A stretch of 64,000 bases of DNA from positions 62,001-126,000 of the forward strand of contig QJNS01000182.1 in assembly GCA_004154925.1 (NCBI GenBank). Direction: 5' to 3'. Under the pieces are notes generated by a model that was not told the DNA's origin, did not search any database, and saw nothing but the letters and a program-made list of their open reading frames with translations. Below, in pieces: positions 26,587 to 38,059 of this stretch. Source of the DNA: Monosporascus cannonballus (taxonomy: Eukaryota > Ascomycota > Sordariomycetes > Xylariales). A program made the position numbers and the translations under genes. How positions within the stretch are numbered: position 1 is the first letter of the stretch; every line of letters begins with the position of its first letter.

Positions 26587-29066
26587 ATTATTCCCCTCTT
26601 TTTAAGTTATTAGTCCTTAATAGTATTATTATTAATTTAATATAGCGCGTTTCGTAAATCTGGTTGCGTATATTTGCCGATGATTTACCGTTATGTTATA
26701 TTGTAGGTGGTTGCCGTAATAATTAATGCGTATTATGTTGCGTAATTAATTATGTTCCGCCTAATTCCTTATTATAATCGGTTTTTAACTTTATTTTATT
26801 TACCTTTTTTTTTCCTTTTCGTACCTTTATTTTTATTCCTTTTGCGGATACATTCCGTTCGGTTTTTCGTTTTTCTTTATTTTTATTTCGCTTTTTCCGT
26901 TTGTTTTATGTATTATTTCCGTTCGCCGTATCTTTTTTTCGTAAGGAATTCCAAGAAAAATGGTACTTTGATATTAAAAAGAATTGGGATTTCCTTTAAC
27001 GTTATTTTTTAACGTTAATAATGAAATAAATATTAATCGTATTACGGGCGGCAATAAGCCGTATTGTATTTACGTAATATAGCGTTATTTCGATTACCGT
27101 ACGGTTTGCGTTTAGGTTCCGGGCGTCTTAAATTACGTTATAACCAGTTATTATTATAAAAGTTTTTGCGTAATAAATAATTATTCCTAATATTATTAAT
27201 ATCGTTATTTAATTTTCGTTTAGATTTTGATTATCTTTAAAGGTATTACTTAAATGGTTTTTTAATTCGGTATTAATAATTAAAAGTTAATCGATAAATT
27301 TAAAAAAGTTCATATTATAAGTATTTAATATAAACGCTTTAACGTAATTATGGTTAATCGTTAATTCGACGTTCTTTATAAGGCCGAATTCGCCTTTGAC
27401 GCGGTTATTATTAAGAAATATCGTTTCTTTAATATAATTAAAGTTAATTTCCGATCTTCCGTTATGGCTGCGGGAATCTAATATTAATATCGTTTTATAG
27501 GTTTATAAATTTAAGTTCTTTTTATAAGTATTACGGTTTTTTTCTTATTATTCTGTAATTAATTTCTAATTAGGCGTAATTTTAAGGTATCTCTATAAGT
27601 AAGGTAATTTTTAAGGGCTGTTATACCGTTGCGCTTTCCGCCTATAAGCATTTTCCGCCCGTTTTCCGATACTTTAACGAAACTTTAATGCTTATTAAGA
27701 ACTATAATTAAAAAATGGCTTTGCCCGGTAAAGCTGTTATTAAACCTAAATATGTTAAGCGTTTTAAGGACGGCGCCTTATTTCCAACTAAGAATAAATT
27801 GTATTCCGGTTATTTGGGCCCTGTTTTTCGTAAAAAGTAAAACATTTTTAAGTTTTTTCCGAGTTTTACGTTTAGTAAGTTTAATAAATATATTTGCTTT
27901 TTGCTGTCGTATATTTTTTAATTATTTTTTTTTATATTTTTATATTAATTTCCCTAATACCTTTATTAAAAGTTAGTTAACGTAAAATTTAGTAATTACA
28001 CGCAAAATATTATTTTCGAAATAAAAGTTTAATTTTTTTTATATCGCTTATAAATTTCCGATCGGTATACGATAAGGTAATTATTTATTAAAGGTTTAAT
28101 AGCAGTTATATAGCTAAGTAATACTTTAATATTAATATTTTAATTTTACTTAAAATTATTTTTTATAATTTTTGTAATTATTAGGCGATTAATTTCCGAT
28201 CGGGTTACTGTTATTTTGCAGTTTTTAAATTATTTTATTTTTTATATACGTATTTAATTTTCTTTTCGTTACGCTATAATATCTTAAGCGTATATTCGAA
28301 ATACTTTCGGAGCTTTTACGTATTGTATTTAACGGGCTAACCTTTTTATTTAATTAGATATTTGCGCTGCCCCTAGTTATCTCGGTAATGGACGATATTT
28401 TTTATTATTTATTTTTTCTGTTTTTTTATTAGGTCCGGTAACATTATTTGGACGTTACCCGGTTCCCGGTTATATTACGGTTTTAATAAGGATACTGGAA
28501 ATATATTATATATCCGTTAATATTTGGTAGGAAAAATTATTTTATATACTTAAAAACTTATTCGTTCCTTAATTATAACTTAAATATAAATAAGTACGAA
28601 TTCTTTATTTTTAAATTTAAAGTTTTTGGTCGATCAACTTATTTATTACCTTAATTAAAATTTTATAAGCGTATAACGTTAATCATAATACTTTTTCTGG
28701 GCTGCCGCTATTTTTTCCTAATATTTATATATTACTTGATAAATAACCGCTATTTTCTTAAGACGTTTTTTAATTTTTTTATATTTATCCCTTAAAAGTT
28801 TATAAAAAGTATTTTATTATTTTTAAATAATACTTATATAAGGTTTCGAACAGAAAACGGCCGGTAAATATGTTTCGTATATTGTTATGTACGAATTCCG
28901 TATTTTGTAATAATTTTATCCAATTATTTTGATATTTATTAACGTAATTACGGAAGTAATATTTTAAAACCTAATAAGTACGTTCCGTTTATCTATCGGT
29001 TTGTAAATAATAAGTAATCGATATTTGCCGCTTTATTTTTCGTTTTTTGCAAAATTCCGCCCAGAA

Positions 29067-29279
29067 TTAATTCGTTAATAATTTATTTTTATTACTAATA
29101 ATTCCGGCTGGCGTATCGAATTTGTACTTAACCCCGTCGTAAAATAATCGGGCCAATTCGATTACGGTTAAGGTTTTAACCATAAGGATAAATAATTTTA
29201 ATTTCGTAAGGCAGTCGACGATTATCAGGATTACGTTGTACTTTAACCCGTTTAAACCTAGGTTTTTGGGAAATCCCAT
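29067..29279 (-). pseudogene. Integrase core fragment of Gypsy-2
   Basis: A 70-codon open stretch with the Gypsy integrase pattern: MGFPKNLGLNG, then ILIIVDCLTKLKLF (first catalytic Asp kept), then ELARLFYDG, and later PAGIISNKNKLLT. The second catalytic Asp position is Asn (GIISN), which fits RIP. It is a remnant inside the element, not a host gene. Confidence 0.85.
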
Positions 29280-30949
29280 AATAAAATTTAATGAGATTTT
29301 TTGGAAAAATTATTTAAGTAATAATAAGGACTATAATTATTTATATAATTTATAACGTAACTTTATTATGCCCTAATAATTCGGATATTACTTAATATAT
29401 TTTCGGATATCGTTCGGCATATTTTCCTAGTAAAATTTTTTAATTATTAATTTTAACGTACGGATATATTTTATATATTTTGCTTTTAATTTATTGTAAT
29501 GCTAGTTAATTAATTATTTCCGTAAAACGCCTTACGATAGGATTACGAATTTATCCCGATAATATAAAACTTTATTTAAGTCCAAAAAATATCCTTTTTT
29601 TATTCCGGCTTAGCGTTTAGTTATCCGTATCAGTTTTATAATATTTAAGTTCTTAATTTGTAATTTTCGAACTTAATTATAAAATTATCGGGAGATTTTC
29701 GGCTAAAGTGCTGTTTCGTTATTGGCCAGCTTTTTTGCTAAGGAATATAAAACGAATTAATTATAAATAATAATTTTAATATTAATTTTATTTTTTTTAA
29801 ACTTTTCGGAATCCGATTATAATACGGTCGTAATTTACGGTTATTATTATTTAACTGTTAATCGTATTATTATTGCGATTCGTACTTATATTATTATTCG
29901 TAAGCAATAAGTTCGGTAAATATATAATTTCTTATTTTTTTTTGGAAAGTTTTTTATATTCGTATAACGAAAATTTTCCGTTTTTTTTACGCGGATAATA
30001 ATTACCTAAGTTTCCGCCACCTAAAATCTATTTAGGAATTCTGCAATAAACGAATTTTGCGTTATTTTTATAAAGTTCTTTGCCTTTTTATAATACTTTA
30101 AATCGCGCTATATATTTGCAATCGTTTTTTGTACGTTTTCCGGCATATTATTCGTAAGTCCGAATTTTTTAAATAACGTAAGGATAACGTTTTTATATGC
30201 TATTTCCTTTAATATGTAATCCGGGCGTTTAAATAATTTATTTGCCGGGTTGGCGGCGCCCGGTCGGTATTGGATTTCAAAATCAAATTACGTAAAACGG
30301 TAAACCTATCGGGCCAATTTCTTTTTAAGGTTACGCGCCGGCGTTTTTATTATGTTCTTTAATATTATGTAATTAATAAATATTAGGAAATTTTTTTCCG
30401 TGCCCTTAAAATAGTACCGTTAATGTTTTAAGTTTTTTATGATTGTTAATAATTTTTGTTATTTTGTAATTTATCGTTTTTCGGTTGGATTTAATTTTCG
30501 TAATTAATATGCGATTAGGCGTTAATATTTTTTGTATTTTTGTAAAAGTATCTCTGATATGGCTTTTACCGAGATATTTATTTTAACCTTGGTATTTTTG
30601 GCGTTATCTTAATGTTGGAAAATAGTTGCCGATTAAAAGATATTTTTTAAGCTTCGGAACGTTTTTTTAGCTTTTTCGGGTTACCAGAATTTTGTTATTT
30701 TTTTTTGCCTTACGCCTTTTTTAAGAATTTAATAATAGGTTCGGTAATATGCAAATAATAGGCGATAAATTTTTGATAAAAATTTGCGAATCCCAAAAAT
30801 ATTTAAATATTATAAATTAATTTTAATTCTGGTTATGCTCTAATAATATTAATCTGTCGGCGGTCCATTTTTAAACCGTTAATATTAATTATAAATTTTA
30901 AGAATTTTCTTTTTAATGAATTCGTATTTAAACGTTTTGGCAAATAATT

Positions 30950-31350
30950 AATCTTATAATAGCCGTTCGTAAATTAATTAAAAATATTTTACATGTTTTT
31001 TTCGTTATCCGAATAAATAATTATATTATTTAAATATATTATATATATATAGTTAATTAATCCAGTTAATATTTTATGTATATAAATTTAAAACGTAATT
31101 AATGCATTAATAAAGCCAAATAGTATAATTAAATATTCGAATTACCCGTATTACGTTCGGAAAGCGGTTTTTTACTAATCGCCTTTTTTAATTTTAATGC
31201 GGTAATAAATATTCTTAAGATTAATTTTTGAAAATACCTTAAATAACTTTAAGCGATTTATTACTTTTGAAATTAAGGGTAAAGGGTATTAATTTTTTAT
31301 TGTTACCCGATTTAGCCCCTTATAGTCGACGTACAATCGGAGATTGCCGT
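30950..31350 (-). pseudogene. Reverse transcriptase relic of Gypsy-2
   Basis: Reading leftwards from about 31345: [14 protein letters not shown], matching the conserved Gypsy RT entry motif. Near 31130 the frame reads RNTGNSNI and then a Y-x-Y-N box where YxDD is expected. Stops interrupt the frame in several places. Confidence 0.8.
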
Positions 31351-32294
31351 CCTTTTTAAGTACAAATAATATTGGTATTTTTACGTCCGTTTTCGAATAA
31401 CGTATCTGGCCCGCTTTTAGGTTTTTTCGGATATATTTTTCGAATATTTTTTTAGGCTTCCGAAATAAGGTAAATTAGGCCGAATAAGGGCGTTTTCCTT
31501 AGAATGAGATTTATTACATATTCCGCCCCTGGTAATTAAAGTATTTTTTTCGTTATTTTTTCGGAATACATTCGCCGGAAATTCTCTAAATATGCAAGGA
31601 AGTCGGTTATCCCCTATTTTTGTTATTCCCCGAATTCCAGGATATTTAACTTTTCGGCTAAATTTATTAAGTTAACGGTATAAATTTGTTTACCGGAAAG
31701 CGTTAAGTTTATAATTTTTTGTTTATCGAATTTTTATAATGGTCCGTATAATTATTAATATATAGCTATATTTAGCAAAATCCTTAATTTACTTATTCCG
31801 GGTTTGGATAATAAGAAATTAGGCGTTTTCCGATTGCGGCATATTACAAAATAAATTTATTTAAATTTTCGTTTGTTTCCGTTATTATTTGTTATATTGA
31901 TAGGAATTTTATAAGCCTTATAATATTCGATATACGTGTTATTGGCGCCGATAAAGCCCGGAATATTTACGGAAATTAGTTGGAGGTTAAGTTTTTTCGT
32001 TAATTTTTTACTTATAATATTTACTTATGCTCCGGTATCCATATCTATTTATACCGTTACGTTTCCTATATTTCTCTTAATAAATACCTTCCTTTTAAAG
32101 GGCGGCTTTATTCCGACCGTTTTGCAGTTATTAACCGAAATGGACTGGACGTATATACTTATTCCGGCTTTTTTTTGGGTTTACGTTTAGGGATTAATCT
32201 GATTTATCGTTATATATTATATCGTTTTATACGGCCTTCGGAGGTTAATTTTCGCATAGCCGGAATAGCAGGGTTTTCGTATCCCTTTTTAATT

Positions 32295-32340
32295 TATAAT
32301 TTACGTTTTTATAACCTGGTTTTCCATAATTATAATATTT
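32295..32340 (-). pseudogene. Gag zinc knuckle of Gypsy-2 with CCHC changed to four Tyr
   Basis: On the minus strand the frame reads KYYNYGKPGYKNVNY. Spacing fits C-x2-C-x4-H-x4-C with all three Cys and the His replaced by Tyr (TGY to TAY, CAY to TAY). All four changes are C-to-T on one strand or the other. Confidence 0.8.
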
Positions 32341-33583
32341 AAATAGGCCCTTATAAAAATTAAGGATATTAAGTCGTACGGATTTATTCCGATCGGAATT
32401 AAAACGGCAATTATCTGCCTTCCGAATATGAAAACGCCCGCGGTTCCCATTATTCCCGTACGGCGCCTCTAATTTGCTTTAAGGATTTTTTTTCCCGAAA
32501 ACGTTAAAATAAAATCGTTTATTCTTATTAATACTTTTAACGGAAAATAATCGATCTTTTTTCGCTTTCTTTTAGGCATTTTAATAATACTTTATCTTAT
32601 ATATTATTAATTTATTTTAATTTAACGATTTTTCGTAACAGGGTATTTCGTAACCTTAATATTAATTTAAAAAATAATCAAAAGCAAAACGTTTATTATT
32701 CCGATCGTTTTCCGGGTTAAGGGCGTCCGTAAACTTTATTTTATAAATTAAAAATCTTTATTTAATATAAAAATCCAATAATAATTAATCGGATCGTTAT
32801 CGCAATTATATAAATTGTTCCCTATATTCCTTATTAAGAAAATTAGGATTTACGTAATTCTTTTTAATAAAAATCTATAAGTTTTTTATTTTTAATTTTT
32901 TTTTCGTAATTAAAATAATTAAGCATAACGCGGTATAATCGTTAAACGTTTATAATAAAAACGTCCATATAGCCCATGGCCCATTAAATATAAATAAAGG
33001 CATTTCGCCTTAGCCTTTCGGCATAAGCTTCCGTAATAACTGTTATCTAATTTTTTTTTAATCGACGCACGTTCGGAAAATTTCGGGCAATTATAATATA
33101 ATACTTATTTATCGCTTTTAAACTTTTATAACGATATCGTAATTAACTTATAAAATTTTGCTTTTTTAATTTGTATTATTATTTATTATTCGGCCAGTTA
33201 TTAAAATAATTTTAAATATTATTTGTTTTATTAATAAATAATTTTTAAAATCTGGTTATTATTAAAGGGTTTAATTTTTTTTTTTTGCTTTAAATTCCAA
33301 AACGCGTTCGTTATATTACGTCCGTTTTCCGACCGTTTAGTTAACGATTATCGGGACGTATTTTTATTATATATGTAAAAGGATTTAAGATCCCGGGAAT
33401 TATAGTCCTTTGCCTATTAAGGTTCCGTTATAGGCTTTTTCGCCTATTTCCGTACCGTAATCGATCGTTCGTCGGTTGGGTTCCGATCGGCGGTTTTTTC
33501 GATTAATAATTTAGGTTCGTTTTGCAGTTGGCGAACTTTGCTTCTGGTAATTATCGCGTTATTTTTTATAGTAGATAAAAAAT

Positions 33584-33789
33584 TATAAAATAATAAATAG
33601 CTATAAGCTGGATAAAATAATTTCCGATTAGTCGTAAAGCAGATTTCAAGAAATAAATATATTAAGTTATTTTTATCTGGCGTTTCCTATTAGCTGCCAG
33701 ATAATGGATTTATATTAATAAATAGGTCGGTGGCTGATCGGTGGCTGGTCGGCTACTAGCCTCATCCTTATAAGGGCTGTATTCTTACA
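33584..33789 (-). repeat. 5' LTR of Gypsy-2, 206 bp, one 22-bp unit
   Basis: Starts TATAAAATAATAA in plus orientation (mutated) and ends ATTCTTACA. It contains a single 22-bp unit (33725-33746). It is 44 bp shorter than the 3' LTR, exactly two units. Confidence 0.9.
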
Positions 33790-33916
33790 AAAACAAGTTA
33801 AAAGAATTATAATCTTATTTATAAATTGTTCTATTTAATTTTCGAATCGTTTAAATCCTGAATTAATATTTTACCGTCAAGAACAATATAAAACCTATTA
33901 ATATTATTAATATAAA

Positions 33917-34278
33917 GGTTATAACATATAACCATTAAAAAATATAATAAATTATAAAATTTTAATTACATAAATTCATATTAAGCAAAATATTACAACC
34001 TTTAAATTAAAAAAATAGTATAATTATATTTTATAATATTAAAAATATTGTAAATAAGGATAATATATTATAAAGTATTATTCTTAAAATAATAAATATA
34101 ATAATTATATATAATTATTTATCTCGGCTTGTTTCCTTATTATTAATAAATTAGTAATCTAGTTTATTGGCTTACTACCAGTAAGTTAGTGATCTATTAC
34201 GTAACCTGACCTACTTAATTTTTTTGGCTATTTCTGTTACGACCGTTCCTGGGGGCCGTAGCCTACAAGGTCGTAACT
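33917..34278 (-). repeat. Solo LTR of the Gypsy-1 family
   Basis: Minus-strand start at 34278 (GTTACGACC with a changed first base). U3 keeps balanced composition (about 34125-34278) with one recognisable 35-bp-type unit. R/U5 is AT-rich to about 33917, where TATAACC marks the usual LTR end. No internal region is attached and no target duplication was recognised. Confidence 0.75.
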
Positions 34279-34619
34279 CTAAGACTTTATTTACCTCAGC
34301 TAGCTCAGGTGTCTGCCGGCTCGTTTCTATTTTTGACGTACTTTTATATATTACGCCAAGCCGTTAAAATTAACTAATTACATAACGTGTCTCTATAATA
34401 ACTTAATAAAGCTTAAGTTCAAGTTATAAAAAAACCTATTCGGTTTATAATTTTTTAAAAATAATTAGTTTTCATATTTTTACAATTAACATACACTTTA
34501 TAAAGTTAATATTTTAAATATACGTTAAATATAAATTAATACGCGTATTAAAAACTTTCAATTTTTTTAAATTCTAATTAAGGTTAATATAACTAAGTTA
34601 AAATTCGGGAAATTTATTA

Positions 34620-35300
34620 ATCGTAAAGTTTTTATAGCTGTAACAACGCAAATATTGCGTATATTATTTTACACTAGACCGTTTAAAGGTAATTCAATAT
34701 AGGAAAGCCCGTCCAGTTACATTTTCGCCCATACAGACTATCGTTATTGCGTTATAACTATAAAAAGATTTGAGATAATTTAGTTTAAAAGACCTTTATA
34801 CTTATAACGTAATAATTATAGCCCGTATAAACAAAAATATAACTGGATAGGTTTTTTCCATATAAAATTAATTTTAAAAAACTTATAGCAAATTATTATA
34901 TATAATAATTACATAATTATAGCTATATAAAAGTTACGATTAATTAAATTCGCAATGTTTTTATAATTATAAGGTAATAATTATTACATATAACATTTTT
35001 TATAAATCTTTTAAAAATAAATTAGTATAATAAAATTTCCTTGAATTATATTTTTACCCGTATATATTATAATTATTACGTTATAGCTATAAAGTCGTTA
35101 TAGTTAAAAGATATATATAAAACAAAAATTTTAATTTATTTTTTAAAAGTTTTATTACATTAACCTCGATTAATAAATTATATATATAAATAAAAAGCCA
35201 TGTTGAAAATTATATATATTTGTAATTTTTGTTAGTTTATAATACAATTTTAATATTATTATATTTGCAAATTTTTAAAAGAAACTTTTAAAAATTTATA
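34620..35300. repeat. Hairpin-bearing repeat block, right copy
   Basis: Direct homologue of 23380-24310. A clear long hairpin lies at about 34741-34817, with arms of the type CGTTATTGCGTTATAACTAT and TTATACTTATAACGTAATAA around a loop of about 30 nt. A second unit occurs near 35020-35100. Confidence 0.6.
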
Positions 35301-35336
35301 TAGAAATATGTAAAAGAGAACCAAAAAATCACAACT

Positions 35337-35474
35337 TGATTTTAGGCCCTATTTTGGAGGTTCTGTTGTTTTTGTCGGTCTTTTACAAATTAGGTTAGCG
35401 TGGTATTAAAAGTTACTTAGCCACAGCTGCGCCGCAGGTGCAGCTGCAACCTTCAAAATAGGGCCTGATTTTAA
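35337..35474. repeat. ~140-bp element with 26-bp inverted ends
   Basis: The left arm CTTGATTTTAGGCCCTATTT (TGGAGG follows) is matched by the reverse complement of the right arm (CCTTCAAAATAGGGCCTGAT...). Between them is balanced sequence with GCGCCGCAGGTGCAGCTGC. A more mutated copy lies at 24615-24755. It could be a very small MITE or the terminus of a larger element. Confidence 0.5.
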
Positions 35475-35639
35475 GATAATCTTCTTATTCGCGCTCTACT
35501 CCATTAACGCGCCACCTCATAACTGCATTACGCGTTAACCCATTTATTGATTTCTTTCCCTATAAAAAGCTTTTTAGTAACGCTTTCAAATATTTAGGGA
35601 ATTATCTTGTTATTCGCCGAAATTAGCGCTTTCGAACAA

Positions 35640-36930
35640 TATATATTTTTAGCTTAATTCCGTACGATATAAGCGATTAACAAAATAATATTTAGAAAGT
35701 TTTTGCCTTTAGCCTTTAAAGATTACCAAGTTAACAGAAAATATATTTTACGCCGCATTTAAGATATACGGACAAAAAGAAAGTTCGATAAAAATCGTCA
35801 AAGATTAATGCGAATCCAAAAAAAGTTTAAATTTATTAAATTATGCCTTATTTTATTTACGATTTCGCTTATACGTATGACCCCTTGTAATTAATTACGA
35901 CAACTTTAAACGTATAAAAATGGTTAAATAATCTGAGATTTATATTGTTATTTTAAAATTAAAACGTTTAAGACCGAGGTTATCGATTATAAGCGTTTAA
36001 AGGGTGTTTTTTCGGCCTTTATTAACGTTTTAGTCGAATTTTCTTTTAGGCGGAAATTAAAATTGTTAAATAAAAGAACCCATTTAACGCGGACAAAATT
36101 GAAATAATAAAAAATATAAGCGAAAATATTCCATTTTTAAAAAAGGTTTAGAGGAAAGTATCTTTTTAAAAACTAGGTTTAAAAAGGGATAAATTATTAT
36201 AATTATTTATATTAATATTGACGAGTATTTGTTATTATTTTTGTAATAGTTATCGCCGTTACCGTATAATAACAATAGTCTTTTAATTCAGAGAATAAAA
36301 TATACGAAGATTAATATTTTATTACGTTAAAAACGGTAGAATAGATAACGAAATTAATTTAAAGTAAATTTACGAAATCTGTATTTTCTATATTAAATTT
36401 AAAAACTCGGATTGATGGAGATTTTTAATAATTAACGGCTATAAAACTTATATTATCGAAGTTTGTATTAAAATATTTTTTAAAATAAAATATATTCAAT
36501 TTTTTTATTTGCTTATATTTTTTTATATTTTTCTGACCTTTAACGTAAGTATATTTATTATTTTACAATAGAAATATCGTCATTAAATCTGTAAACGTAA
36601 TTACGGAGGGGTTATCCAAATTATAAATAAAACCGATTTTCTTTAAATATTTGCAAAAACGTAAGAAAAAATTATAATAACCTCGGAATATACCATAAAA
36701 ACCTAGAAAAAATTAAATTCATGTTTTATGAATAAATCGAAAATATTAAATAATAAATACGTTAAGGAAAAAAAGAAAATAATAAATATATTTATCCGCA
36801 AAGCAATTTTTATTTTAAAACGATTGAATTTCTCTTTCTTAAATAATTGGTTTAAATATTAAAATTCTGAAATTATTTAAATAATTGACCCGGATCGAAA
36901 AATTCCTAATATAAATTAATTTAACTTACG
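35640..36930 (+). pseudogene. Pogo/Fot1-type (Tc1-mariner superfamily) transposase relic
   Basis: Around 35700-35880 a plus frame reads LAFKDYQVNRKYILRRI, then DIRTKRKFDKNRQRLM, resembling the N-terminal helix-turn-helix of Fot1/pogo transposases (A-x3-Y-x-V-x2-x-L-x2-R-I). Around 36470-36720 it reads KYIQFF..., then INKTDFLxIFAKTxEKII and IKTxKKLNSCF, matching the downstream part of the DDE domain and the following helical tail. The catalytic acids could not be placed with certainty. Stops are frequent. No terminal repeats were identified, so element ends are unknown. It abuts the gene island. Confidence 0.6.
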
Positions 36931-37241
36931 GAAATCTTACTATACGTTTTTTGTTTCGTAAATTCGCTAAAGCTTTTAACGATAAAATCGTTAAATTCTT
37001 TATTACCAAGAGTTTTAACAGTTAAATAATTACAACCCTTAAAAAACGAAACTTAAAAAACGTAAGAAAATATAGCCCGAACCTAATAAAGATTTCGTGA
37101 AAATAATTTCGGTTAGGAAGGTAAAAATAAGGCGGAAAGCTTTTACGAAGAGACGTTTTACCATTATTCGTCAAAATTAACAGTAAAAGGAACTTTCCGG
37201 AAACAAGGAAAATAATAAGGTAAAGCGGATTACATTACTCT

Positions 37242-37865
37242 ATGCTTTATTTAGTATGGAATCAATTAATGAAATGGTTGTTAAGATATTGTTATTTGTA
37301 TGGAGAGGGTGTTGTGGCGATGGCTTCAAAATTGGGTGGAGCGTTGATGGGGTGGAGCGCGGATGGGGGGGTTATCTTAATGAGGCAAGGCTTTATCGGG
37401 TTTGGAAGCGGTCGCTGCTGCCGAATCTATTCTGGACGCTGCTCAGTCCTATACTGCAAAAGTTTCGCAGCGCTTTGTAGGACCCTCGCCTGCTATAAAT
37501 ATTGCCCCTGGTTAATACTCTGCTATAAAGCCAATAATTCCGTCACTCAGTTATGCCTTTTTTTCTCTTCCGTTCTGAAGAACACCCACTGGTCAGCCTT
37601 CTAATGAGACTTTACAAGTCTCTATGTACAGCTATCCAGATGGAGGACACTCCAAGGTATCGAGCTTCTCAGTCCCTTACGACCCCAGGATTTCATCGGG
37701 AATAAGCTGGACCAGAGTATAATAGATGCCCTACAGAGTTTGACAGATCTAGCTGCAGAAACAAGACGTATATTTGAAAGCCAGCAAAGTCCTGCTTTGG
37801 ATGCGAGATACCATCCAAATGGTCGCCCGACGCCGAGACCCCTATTTCTCATAAGGTTACTGTGA
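37242..37865 (+). pseudogene. Fragment of an unknown fungal gene at the island edge
   Basis: Two stretches look protein-coding by composition. The first (37387-37512) encodes a helix-like, Ala-rich segment (GLEAVAAAESILDAAQSYTA) and ends at a TAA overlapping a possible GTTAAT intron donor. The second (37620-37865) encodes LLSPLRPQDFIGNKLDQSII, then DALQSLTDLAAETRRIFE and a proline-rich end before TGA. Between them lie CTAAT and TACAG, as in a fungal intron end, but phases do not join cleanly. The 5' part is missing at the border with AT-rich DNA. No family recognised. Confidence 0.4.
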
Positions 37866-37883
37866 GGAACGGAGGGCGTTCCC

Positions 37884-37923
37884 GGGGGGGGGGGGGGGGG
37901 GGGGGGGGGGCGANNNNNNNNNN

Positions 37924-37971
<48 letters not shown>
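37884..37971. other. Assembly gap between poly-G and poly-C runs
   Basis: A run of about 27 G (37884-37910), then CGA, 10 N (37914-37923) and about 48 C (37924-37971). The mirrored homopolymers around Ns suggest a scaffolding join at a G:C tract that was read from both sides, not a natural sequence. Linkage of the left block to the island depends on this join. Confidence 0.9.
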
Positions 37972-37973
<2 letters not shown>

Positions 37974-38059
37974 CGAAAATGATCCGGATGATTGGCGGGC
38001 GGTGAGGATCAGACCAAGACGCCGTTCATACTGGCTTAGAATTAAAGCTTTGTCAATTT

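Larger units (their letters stand above)
26337..33789 (-). mobile_element. Gypsy-2 LTR retrotransposon: full length, RIP-inactivated
   Basis: A 7453-bp element on the minus strand, bounded by LTRs at 26337-26586 (3') and 33584-33789 (5') and flanked by the perfect 5-bp duplication AAAAC (26332-26336 and 33790-33794). Order on the minus strand: gag zinc knuckle (about 32340-32295), reverse transcriptase (DYKGLN at about 31335-31318; catalytic box near 31050), integrase (29279-29067). This is the Ty3/Gypsy order. Many stops occur, so it is not autonomous. It shares no obvious LTR sequence with Gypsy-1. Confidence 0.92.

Noticed and set aside
26752..27012. Plus-strand Phe-rich frame in Gypsy-2 (and the similar one at 51885-52094)
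   Set aside because: Antisense of the 3' pol end of a minus-strand element; repeated only because the element is repeated.
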